In this document: piece after piece, positions 46,101 to 57,891 of the stretch
Position numbering within the stretch: position 1 is the stretch's first letter
Layout of the letters: each line of letters begins with the position of its first letter
Assembly (NCBI GenBank): GCA_949358305.1
Contig: CASHSZ010000004.1
Span: 1 to 60,000, forward strand
Direction of reading: 5' to 3'
Source of the DNA: Strigamia acuminata
Lineage: Eukaryota; Arthropoda; Chilopoda; Geophilomorpha; Linotaeniidae
Length of the DNA: 60,000 nt
The notes under the pieces: model-generated
Told to the model about the DNA's origin: nothing
Seen by the model: the letters and a program-made list of their open reading frames with translations, nothing else
Database searches by the model: none
Translations under genes and position numbers: made by a program

Positions 46101-49100
46101 CTATTTCAGAACATTTAGAGACATTGGTCTTGTGATGTTTGTGCTAAGTCAACTGTGATGTCAAATGAGATCAAAAGTTTATTCTTTCAAATTATTGCTT
46201 GGATGTTGCTAACACTTACATTGAAGCCTTCTACTAAGGTTTAAATACTATTTCTAAACATTCAGAGACATTGGTCTTGTGGTGTTTGTGCTAAGTCAAC
46301 TGTGATGAGATCAAAAGTCTATTCTCCCAAATCATTGCTTGGATGTTGCTAAAACTTACATTGAAGCCTTCTACTAAGGTTTAAACACTATTTCAGAACA
46401 TTTAGAGACATTGGTCTTGTGATGTTTGTGCTAAGTCAACTGTGATGTCAAATGAGATCAAAAGTTTATTCTTTCAAATCATTGCTTGGATGTTGCTAAA
46501 ACTTACATTAAAGCCTTCTACTAAGGTTTAAACACTATTTCAGAACATTCAGAGACATTGGTCTTGTGATGTTTGTGCTAAGTCAACTGTGATGAGATCA
46601 AAAGTCTATTCTCCAAAATTATTGCTTAAATGTTGCTAAAACTTACATTGAAGCCTTCTACTAAGGTTTAAACACTATTTCAGAACATTCAGACACATTG
46701 GTCTTGTGGTGTTTGTGCTAAGTCAACTGTGATGTCAAATGGGATCAAAAGTTTATTCTTCCAAATCATTGCTTGGATGTTGCTAAAACTTACATTGAAG
46801 CCTTCTACTAAGGTTTAAACACTATTTCAGAACATTCAGAGACATTGGTCTTGTGGTGTTTGTGCTAAGTCAACTGTGATGAGATCAAAAGTCTATTCTC
46901 CCAAATCATTGCTTGGATGTTGCTAAAACTTACATTGAAGCCGTCTACTAAGGTTTAAACACTATTTCAGAACATTTAGAGACATTGGTCTTGTGGTGTT
47001 TGTGCTAAGTCAACTGTGATGAGATCAAAAGTCTATTCTCCCAAATCATTGCTTGGATGTTGCTAAAACTTACATTAAAGCTTTTTACTAAGGTTTAAAC
47101 ACTATTTCAAAACATTCAGAGACATTGGTCTTGTGATGTTTGTGCTAAGTCAACTGTGATGAGATCAAAAGTCTATTCTCCTAAATCATTGCTTGGATGT
47201 TGCTAAAACTTACATTGAAGCCTTCTACTAAGGTTTAAACACTATTTCAGAACATTCAGAGACATTGGTTTGTGGTGTTTGTGCTAAGTCAACTGTGATG
47301 TCAAATGAGATCAAAAGTTTATTCTTTCAAATTATTGCTTGGATGTTGCTAACACTTACATTGAAGCCTTCTACTAAGGTTTAAATACTATTTCTAAACA
47401 TTCAGAGACATTGGTCTTGTGGTGTTTGTGCTAAGTCAACTGTGATGAGATCAAAAGTCTATTCTCCCAAATCATTGCTTGGATGTTGCTAAAACTTACA
47501 TTAAAGCTTTCTACTAAGGTTTAAACACTATTTCAAAACATTCAGAGACATTGGTCTTGTGATGTTTGTGCTAAGTCAACTGTGATGAGATCAAAAGTCT
47601 ATTCTCCCAAATCATTGCTTAGATGTTGCTAAAACTTACATTGAAGCCGTCTACTAAGGTTTAAACACTATTTCAGAACATTTAGAGACATTGGTCTTGT
47701 GGTGTTTGTGCTAAGTCAACTGTGATGAGATCAAAAGTCTATTTTCCCAAATCATTTCTTGGATGTTGCTAAAACTTACATTAAAGCTTTCTACTAAGGT
47801 TTAAACACTATTTCAAAACATTCAGAGACATTAGTCTTGTGATGTTTGTGCTAAGTCAACTGTGATGAGATCAAAAGTCTATTCTCCCAAATCATTGCTT
47901 GGATGTTGCTAAAACTTATATTAAAGCTTTCTACTAAGGTTTAAACACTATTTCAAAACATTCAGAGACATTGGTCTTGTGATGTTTGTGCTAAGTCAAC
48001 TGTGATGAGATCAAAAGTCTATTCTCCCAAATCATTGCTTGGATGTTGCTAAAACTTACATTGAAGCCTTCTACTAAGGTTTAAACACTATTTCAGAACA
48101 TTCAGAGACATTGGTCTTGTGATGTTTGTGCTAAGTCAACTGTGATGTCAAATGAGATCAAAAATTTATTCTTTCAAATTATTGCTTGGATGTTGCTAAC
48201 ACTTACATTGAAGCCTTCTACTAAGGTTTAAACACTATTTCAGAACATTCAGAGACATTGGTCTTGTGATGTTTGTGCTAAGTCAACTGTGATGTCAAAT
48301 GAGATCAAAAGTTTATTCTTTCAAATCATTGCTTGGATGTTGCTAAAACTTACATTAAATCCTTCTACTAAGGTTTAAACACTATTTCAGAACATTCAGA
48401 GACATTGGTCTTGTGATGTTTGTGCTAAGTCAACTGTGATGAGATCAAAAGTCTATTCTCCAAAATCATTGCTTGGATGTTGCTAAAACTTACATTGAAG
48501 CCTTCTACTAAGGTTTAAACACTATTTCAGAACATTCAGACACATTGGTCTTGTGGTGTTTGTGCTAAGTCAACTGTGACGTCAAATGAGATCAAAAGTT
48601 TATTCTTTCAAATTATTGCTTGGATGTTGCTAAAACTTACATTGAAGCTTTCTACTAAGGTTTAAACACTATTTCAGAACATTCAGAAACATTGGTCTTG
48701 TGGTGTTTGTGCTAAGTCAACTGTGATGAGATCAAAAGTCTATTCTCCCAAATCATTGCTTGGATGTTGCTAAAACTTACATTGAAGCCGTCTACTAAGG
48801 TTTAAACACTATTTCAGAACATTTAGAGACATTGGTCTTGTGGTGTTTGTGCTAAGTCAACTGTGATGAGATCAAAAGTCTATTCTCCCAAATCATTGCT
48901 TGGATGTTGCTAAAACTTACATTAAAGCTTTTTACTAAGGTTTAAACACTATTTCAAAACATTCAGAGACATTGGTCTTGTGATGTTTGTGCTAAGTCAA
49001 CTGTGATGAGATCAAAAGTCTATTCTCCTAAATCATTGCTTGGATGTTGCTAAAACTTACATTGAAGCCTTCTACTAAGGTTTAAACACTATTTCAGAAC

Positions 49101-52100
49101 ATTCAGAGACATTGGTTTGTGGTGTTTGTGCTAAGTCAACTGTGATGTCAAATGAGATCAAAAGTTTATTCTTTCAAATTATTGCTTGGATGTTGCTAAC
49201 ACTTACATTGAAGCCTTCTACTAAGGTTTAAACACTATTTCTAAACATTCAGAGACATTGGTCTTGTGGTGTTTGTGCTAAGTCAACTGTGATGAGATCA
49301 AAAGTCTATTCTCCCAAATCATTGCTTGGATGTTGCTAAAACTTACATTGAAGCCTTCTACTAAGGTTTAAACACTATTTCAGAACATTCAGAGACATTG
49401 GTTTGTGGTGTTTGTGCTAAGTCAACTGTGATGTCAAATGAGATCAAAAGTTTATTCTTTCAAATCATTGCTTGGATGTTGCTAAAACTTACATTAAAGC
49501 TTTCTACTAAGGTTTAAACACTATTTCAGATTATTTAGAGACATTGGTCTTGTGATGTTTGTGCTAAGTCAACTGTGATGAGATCAAAAGTCTATTCTCC
49601 CAAATCATTGCTTGGATGTTGCTAAAACTTACATTAAAGCTTTCTACTAAGGTTTAAACACTATTTCAAAACATTCAGAGACATTGGTCTTGTGATGTTT
49701 GTGCTAAGTCAACTGTGACGTCAAATGAGATCAAAAGTTTATTCTTTCAAATTATTGCTTGGATGTTGCTAAAACTTACATTGAAGCTTTCTACTAAGGT
49801 TTAAACACTATTTCAGAACATTCAGAAACATTGGTCTTGTGATGTTTGTGCTAAGTCAACTGTGATGTCAAATGGGATCAAAAGTTTATTCTTCCAAATC
49901 ATTGCTTGGATGTTGCTAAAACTTACATTGAAGCCTTCTACTAAGGTTTAAACACTATTTCAGAACATTCAGAGACATTGGTCTTGTGATGTTTGTGCTA
50001 AGTCAACTGTGATGTCAAATGAGATCAAAAGTTTATTCTTTCAAATCATTGCTTGGATGTTGCTAAAACTTACATTAAAGCTTTCTACTAAAGTTTAAAC
50101 ACTATTTCAGAACATTCAGAGACATTGGTCTTGTGGTGTTTGTGCTAAGTCAACTGTGATGAGATCAAAAGTCTATTCTCCCAAATCATTGCTTAGATGT
50201 TGCTAAAACTTACATTGAAGCCGTCTACTAAGGTTTAAACACTATTTCAAAACATTCAGAGACATTGGTCTTGTGATGTTTGTGCTAAGTCAACTGTGAT
50301 GAGATCAAAAGTCTATTCTCCCAAATCATTGCTTGGATGTTGCTAAAACTTACATTGAAGCCTTCTACTAAGGTTTAAACACTATTTCAGAACATTCAGA
50401 GACATTGGTTTGTGGTGTTTGTGCTAAGTCAACTGTGATGTCAAATGAGATCAAAAGTTTATTCTTTCAAATTATTGCTTGGATGTTGCTAACACTTACA
50501 TTGAAGCCTTCTACTAAGGTTTAAATACTATTTCTAAACATTCAGAGACATTGGTCTTGTGGTGTTTGTGCTAAGTCAACTGTGATGAGATCAAAAGTCT
50601 ATTCTCCCAAATCATTGCTTGGATGTTGCTAAAACTTACATTGAAGCCTTCTACTAAGGTTTAAACACTATTTCAGAACATTTAGAGACATTGGTCTTGT
50701 GATGTTTGTGCTAAGTCAACTGTGATGTCAAATGAGATCAAAAGTTTATTCTTTCAAATCATTGCTTGGATGTTGCTAAAACTTACATTAAAGCCTTCTA
50801 CTAAGGTTTAAACACTATTTCAGAACATTCAGAGACATTGGTCTTGTGATGTTTGTGCTAAGTCAACTGTGATGAGATCAAAAGTCTATTCTCCAAAATT
50901 ATTGCTTAAATGTTGCTAAAACTTACATTGAAGCCTTCTACTAAGGTTTAAACACTATTTCAGAACATTCAGACACATTGGTCTTGTGGTGTTTGTGCTA
51001 AGTCAACTGTGATGTCAAATGGGATCAAAAGTTTATTCTTCCAAATCATTGCTTGGATGTTGCTAAAACTTACATTGAAGCCTTCTACTAAGGTTTAAAC
51101 ACTATTTCAGAACATTCAGAGACATTGGTCTTGTGGTGTTTGTGCTAAGTCAACTGTGATGAGATCAAAAGTCTATTCTCCCAAATCATTGCTTGGATGT
51201 TGCTAAAACTTACATTGAAGCCGTCTACTAAGGTTTAAACACTATTTCAGAACATTTAGAGACATTGGTCTTGTGGTGTTTGTGCTAAGTCAACTGTGAT
51301 GAGATCAAAAGTCTATTCTCCCAAATCATTGCTTGGATGTTGCTAAAACTTACATTAAAGCTTTTTACTAAGGTTTAAACACTATTTCAAAACATTCAGA
51401 GACATTGGTCTTGTGATGTTTGTGCTAAGTCAACTGTGATGAGATCAAAAGTCTATTCTCCTAAATCATTGCTTGGATGTTGCTAAAACTTACATTGAAG
51501 CCTTCTACTAAGGTTTAAACACTATTTCAGAACATTTAGAGACATTGGTCTTGTGATGTTTGTGCTAAGTCAACTGTGATGTCAAATGAGATCAAAAGTT
51601 TATTCTTTCAAATTATTGCTTGGATGTTGCTAACACTTACATTGAAGCCTTCTACTAAGGTTTAAATACTATTTCTAAACATTCAGAGACATTGGTCTTG
51701 TGGTGTTTGTGCTAAGTCAACTGTGATGAGATCAAAAGTCTATTCTCCCAAATCATTGCTTGGATGTTGCTAAAACTTACATTGAAGCCTTCTACTAAGG
51801 TTTAAACACTATTTCAGAACATTTAGAGACATTGGTCTTGTGATGTTTGTGCTAAGTCAACTGTGATGTCAAATGAGATCAAAAGTTTATTCTTTCAAAT
51901 CATTGCTTGGATGTTGCTAAAACTTACATTAAAGCCTTCTACTAAGGTTTAAACACTATTTCAGAACATTCAGAGACATTGGTCTTGTGATGTTTGTGCT
52001 AAGTCAACTGTGATGAGATCAAAAGTCTATTCTCCAAAATTATTGCTTAAATGTTGCTAAAACTTACATTGAAGCCTTCTACTAAGGTTTAAACACTATT

Positions 52101-55100
52101 TCAGAACATTCAGACACATTGGTCTTGTGGTGTTTGTGCTAAGTCAACTGTGATGTCAAATGGGATCAAAAGTTTATTCTTCCAAATCATTGCTTGGATG
52201 TTGCTAAAACTTACATTGAAGCCTTCTACTAAGGTTTAAACACTATTTCAGAACATTCAGAGACATTGGTCTTGTGGTGTTTGTGCTAAGTCAACTGTGA
52301 TGAGATCAAAAGTCTATTCTCCCAAATCATTGCTTGGATGTTGCTAAAACTTACATTGAAGCCGTCTACTAAGGTTTAAACACTATTTCAGAACATTTAG
52401 AGACATTGGTCTTGTGGTGTTTGTGCTAAGTCAACTGTGATGAGATCAAAAGTCTATTCTCCCAAATCATTGCTTGGATGTTGCTAAAACTTACATTAAA
52501 GCTTTTTACTAAGGTTTAAACACTATTTCAAAACATTCAGAGACATTGGTCTTGTGATGTTTGTGCTAAGTCAACTGTGATGAGATCAAAAGTCTATTCT
52601 CCTAAATCATTGCTTGGATGTTGCTAAAACTTACATTGAAGCCTTCTACTAAGGTTTAAACACTATTTCAGAACATTCAGAGACATTGGTTTGTGGTGTT
52701 TGTGCTAAGTCAACTGTGATGTCAAATGAGATCAAAAGTTTATTCTTTCAAATTATTGCTTGGATGTTGCTAACACTTACATTGAAGCCTTCTACTAAGG
52801 TTTAAATACTATTTCTAAACATTCAGAGACATTGGTCTTGTGGTGTTTGTGCTAAGTCAACTGTGATGAGATCAAAAGTCTATTCTCCCAAATCATTGCT
52901 TGGATGTTGCTAAAACTTACATTGAAGCCTTCTACTAAGGTTTAAACACTATTTCAGAACATTCAGAGACATTGGTTTGTGGTGTTTGTGCTAAGTCAAC
53001 TGTGATGTCAAATGAGATCAAAAGTTTATTCTTTCAAATTATTGCTTGGATGTTGCTAAAACTAACATTGAAGCCTTCTACTAAGGTTTAAACACTATTT
53101 CAGAACATTCAGAGACATTGGTCTTGTGGTGTTTGTGCTAAGTCAACTGTGATGAGATCAAAAGTCTATTTTCCCAAATCATTTCTTGGATGTTGCTAAA
53201 ACTTACATTAAAGCTTTCTACTAAGGTTTAAACACTATTTCAGAACATTCAGAGACATTGGTCTTGTGATGTTTGTGCTAAGTCAACTGTGATGAGATCA
53301 AAAGTCTATTCTCCCAAATCATTGCTTGGATGTTGCTAAAACTTACATTAAAGCTTTCTACTAAGGTTTAAACACTATTTCAAAACATTCAGAGACATTG
53401 GTCTTGTGATGTTTGTGCTAAGTCAACTGTGATGAGATCAAAAGTCTATTCTCCCAAATCATTGCTTGGATGTTGCTAAAACTTACATTAAAGCTTTCTA
53501 CTAAGGTTTAAACACTATTTCAAAACATTCAGAGACATTGGTCTTGTGATGTTTGTGCTAAGTCAACTGTGATGAGATCAAAAGTCTATTCTCCCAAATC
53601 ATTGCTTAGATGTTGCTAAAACTTACATTGAAGCCGTCTACTAAGGTTTAAACACTATTTCAGAACATTTAGAGACATTGGTCTTGTGATGTTTGTGCTA
53701 AGTCAACTGTGATGTCAAATGAGATCAAAAGTTTATTCTTTCAAATCATTGCTTGGATGTTGCTAAACTTACATTAAAGCCTTCTACTAAGGTTTAAACA
53801 CTATTTCAGAACATTCAGAGACATTGGTCTTGTGATGTTTGTGCTAAGTCAACTGTGATGAGATCAAAAGTCTATTCTCCAAAATTATTGCTTAAATGTT
53901 GCTAAAACTTACATTGAAGCCTTCTACTAAGGTTTAAACACTATTTCAGAACATTCAGACACATTGGTCTTGTGGTGTTTGTGCTAAGTCAACTGTGATG
54001 TCAAATGGGATCAAAAGTTTATTCTTCCAAATCATTGCTTGGATGTTGCTAAAACTTACATTGAAGCCTTCTACTAAGGTTTAAACACTATTTCAGAACA
54101 TTCAGAGACATTGGTCTTGTGGTGTTTGTGCTAAGTCAACTGTGATGAGATCAAAAGTCTATTCTCCCAAATCATTGCTTGGATGTTGCTAAAACTTACA
54201 TTGAAGCCGTCTACTAAGGTTTAAACACTATTTCAGAACATTTAGAGACATTGGTCTTGTGGTGTTTGTGCTAAGTCAACTGTGATGAGATCAAAAGTCT
54301 ATTCTCCCAAATCATTGCTTGGATGTTGCTAAAACTTACATTAAAGCTTTTTACTAAGGTTTAAACACTATTTCAAAACATTCAGAGACATTGGTCTTGT
54401 GATGTTTGTGCTAAGTCAACTGTGATGAGATCAAAAGTCTATTCTCCTAAATCATTGCTTGGATGTTGCTAAAACTTACATTGAAGCCTTCTACTAAGGT
54501 TTAAACACTATTTCAGAACATTCAGAGACATTGGTTTGTGGTGTTTGTGCTAAGTCAACTGTGATGTCAAATGAGATCAAAAGTTTATTCTTTCAAATTA
54601 TTGCTTGGATGTTGCTAAAACTTACATTGAAGCCTTCTACTAAGGTTTAAACACTATTTCTGAACATTCAGAGACATTGGTCTTGTGGTGTTTGTGCTAA
54701 GTCAACTGTGATGTCAAATGAGATCAAAAGTTTATTCTTTCAAATTATTGCTTGGATGTTGCTAAAACTTACATTGAAGCCTTCTACTAAGGTTTAAACA
54801 CTATTTCAGAACATTCAGAGACATTGGTCTTGTGATGTTTGTGCTAAGTCAACTGTGATGAGATCAAAAGTCTATTCTCCCAAATCATTGCTTGGATGTT
54901 GCTAAAACTTACATTGAAGCCTTCTACTAAGGTTTAAACACTATTTCAGAACATTCAGAGACATTGGTTTGTGGTGTTTGTGCTAAGTCAACTGTGATGT
55001 CAAATGAGATCAAAAATTTATTCTTTCAAATTATTGCTTGGATGTTGCTAACACTTACATTGAAGCCTTCTACTAAGGTTTAAACACTATTTCAGAACAT

Positions 55101-56842
55101 TCAGAGACATTGGTCTTGTGATGTTTGTGCTAAGTCAACTGTGATGTCAAATGAGATCAAAAGTTTATTCTTTCAAATCATTGCTTGGATGTTGCTAAAA
55201 CTTACATTAAAGCCTTCTACTAAGGTTTAAACACTATTTCAGAACATTCAGAGACATTGGTCTTGTGATGTTTGTGCTAAGTCAACTGTGATGAGATCAA
55301 AAGTCTATTCTCCAAAATCATTGCTTGGATGTTGCTAAAACTTACATTAAAGCCTTCTACTAAGGTTTAAACACTATTTCAGAACATTCAGAGACATTGG
55401 TTTGTGGTGTTTGTGCTAAGTCAACTGTGATGTCAAATGAGATCAAAAGTTTATTCTTTCAAATTATTGCTTGGATGTTGCTAAAACTTACATTGAAGCC
55501 TTCTACTAAGGTTTAAACACTATTTCTGAACATTCAGAGACATTGGTCTTGTGGTGTTTGTGCTAAGTCAACTGTGATGTCAAATGAGATCAAAAGTTTA
55601 TTCTTTCAAATTATTGCTTGGATGTTGCTAAAACTTACATTGAAGCCTTCTACTAAGGTTTAAACACTATTTCAGAACATTCAGAGACATTGGTTTGTGG
55701 TGTTTGTGCTAAGTCAACTGTGATGTCAAATGAGATCAAAAGTTTATTCTTTCAAATTATTGCTTGGATGTTGCTAAAACTTACATTGAAGCCTTCTACT
55801 AAGGTTTAAACACTATTTCTGAACATTCAGAGACATTGGTCTTGTGGTGTTTGTGCTAAGTCAACTGTGATGTCAAATGAGATCAAAAGTTTATTCTTTC
55901 AAATTATTGCTTGGATGTTGCTAAAACTAACATTGAAGCCTTCTACTAAGGTTTAAACACTATTTCAGAACATTCAGAGACATTGATCTTGTGGTGTTTG
56001 TGCTAAGTCAACTGTGATGAGATCAAAAGTCTATTCTCCCAAATCATTTCTTGGATGTTGCTAAAACTTACATTAAAGCTTTCTACTAAAGTTTAAACAC
56101 TATTTCAGAACATTCAGAGACATTGGTCTTGTGATGTTTGTGCTAAGTCAACTGTGATGAGATCAAAAGTCTATTCTCCCAAATCATTGCTTGGATGTTG
56201 CTAAAACTTACATTAAAGCTTTCTACTAAGGTTTAAACACTATTTCAAAACATTCAGAGACATTGGTCTTGTGATGTTTGTGCTAAGTCAACTGTGATGA
56301 GATCAAAAGTCTATTCTCCCAAATCATTGCTTGGATGTTGCTAAAACTTACATTGAAGCCTTCTACTAAGGTTTAAACACTATTTCAGAACATTCAGAGA
56401 CATTGGTTTGTGGTGTTTGTGCTAAGTCAACTGTGACGTCAAATGAGATCAAAAATTTATTCTTTCAAATTATTGCTTGGATGTTGCTAACACTTACATT
56501 GAAGCCTTCTACTAAGGTTTAAACACTATTTCAGAACATTCAGACACATTGGTCTTGTGGTGTTTGTGCTAAGTCAACTGTGATGTCAAATGGGATCAAA
56601 AGTTTATTCTTCCAAATCATTGCTTGGATGTTGCTAAAACTTACATTGAAGCCTTCTACTAAGGTTTAAACACTATTTCAGAACATTCAGAGACATTGGT
56701 CTTGTGGTGTTTGTGCTAAGTCAACTGTGATGAGATCAAAAGTCTATTCTCTCAAATCATTGCTTGGATGTTGCTAAAACTTACATTGAAGCCGTCTACT
56801 AAGGTTTAAACACTATTTCAGAACATTTAGAGACATTGGTCT
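37158..56842. repeat. Satellite array, right block
   Basis: About 137 monomers of the same family; the first four bases (AACT) are the target duplication. From the left there is a repeat with 2992-bp offset (rare AAATTACTG at 37488 and 40480) that later shifts by single monomers, then two directly adjacent 5421-bp units (about 42061-52902), then monomers like those of the far-left block (TCTGAAC, CTAAAACTAAC, GATCTTGTGG) from about 54.6 to 56 kb. No genes are seen. It ends at 56842 with insertion of the second BEL/Pao-TK element. Confidence 0.97.
42061..52902. repeat. Direct tandem duplication of a 5421-bp satellite block
   Basis: Rare variants recur at exactly 5421 bp: TTAGTC (42411/47832), ATTAAATCC (42931/48352) and CAGATTATTTAG (44106/49527). 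The order of all monomer variants between is the same. The two copies abut near 47481. Inside each, a 1140-1141-bp eight-monomer unit is itself repeated (CTAACACTT with TTTAAATAC at 45068, 46209 and 47349). Edges are uncertain by about a monomer. Confidence 0.88.
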
Positions 56843-57798
56843 TGTTGCAACTCGCCACTGCCGTGATGCGACGAGTTGTAACGCGATGGGGAATTCTTGG
56901 CAAATTTCCCATAGGCCTATACTGAGAGGAGAAATGAGTTGACTTGAGTTTCTGCACTGGATCTTGTGGGGAGCTGCTCCAGGGAGTTTGGGGTTAAATC
57001 TCCCTACTCACACATGTTGGATGTTGAATAAAATAAACCTTTGTGTAGAAAAATCCAGATAATGCTTTTAATCATTTCAAAACATTAACATGGAGGCAAA
57101 TTCAACTTAACTACATCTAATTCTTCATAACAAGAGTGTAACAACTTCATAACAACAACAATTCTATAGCAACAACAAATTCATGAGGCACCTAGTGACT
57201 AAATTCATAAATAACATAAGTTAAAGCTTGCATTGTGCCTCATAATAGAGATAAAATCAACTAAAATTAACAGAAATCATTGGAAAGAATTATAACAAAT
57301 AGAATAGGAATAAACTTAACTAAATATGCAAATAACGCATCTAAAGCAAGTCAAATACACTGTAAAAATGCATTAATTGCAATCCATTACAAAATTAACA
57401 ATTCCTTCTTTTCCAATGCACCTTTAAAGCAACTCAGATGCTTCAAACCCGTCATTCCGCCTTCACAACTGAACTGGGAACAGGACAAGACTTAGAAATA
57501 GGTAAACATAGCATGAAAACATTGGAAAACAAGACTAAAAATTCCTAAACCTTGACCTTGTCATTCTAAGAGATAAAATACCTAACAAACATTGTCTTTA
57601 CTGAAAATTGGCACACAAAAAAGACATGTAAAATTCCTATTACAACAGAAAAAGATTAGATATTTGCTAAATAAATAATACAATTATAAGACCGAAATTA
57701 GTAACTCTTCTTTACATTTTCGAACACATAAAATCAAACTACTATCAAATTGACGAGCAGTTGTGGTCTCTCTTTCCTCCTTTCTGTTGCTCGAAACA
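56843..57798 (-). repeat. 3' LTR of BEL/Pao-TK copy 2 (956 bp)
   Basis: Same length as the copy 1 LTRs. Two base differences from copy 1 were noticed: TGCATATTTAG for TGCATGTTTAG, and a T/C change in the segment read here as TTTTCCAATGCAC. The terminal hairpin is retained. Confidence 0.94.
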
Positions 57799-57891
57799 GA
57801 GATTGCCGCCGAAAAGAAAAGAAGGTGAAGAAGAACCTCTTAGCAATCTGAAAACTTCTCATCCACCTAGGATCAGCTCCCTAATGACTCC
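57799..57891 (-). other. 3' untranslated segment of BEL/Pao-TK copy 2
   Basis: 93 nt equivalent to 8423-8515, again without a clear polypurine tract next to the LTR. Confidence 0.7.

Noticed and set aside
37158-56842. CENP-B box in the satellite
   Set aside because: No TTCG...CGGG pattern found; the satellite is almost free of CpG.
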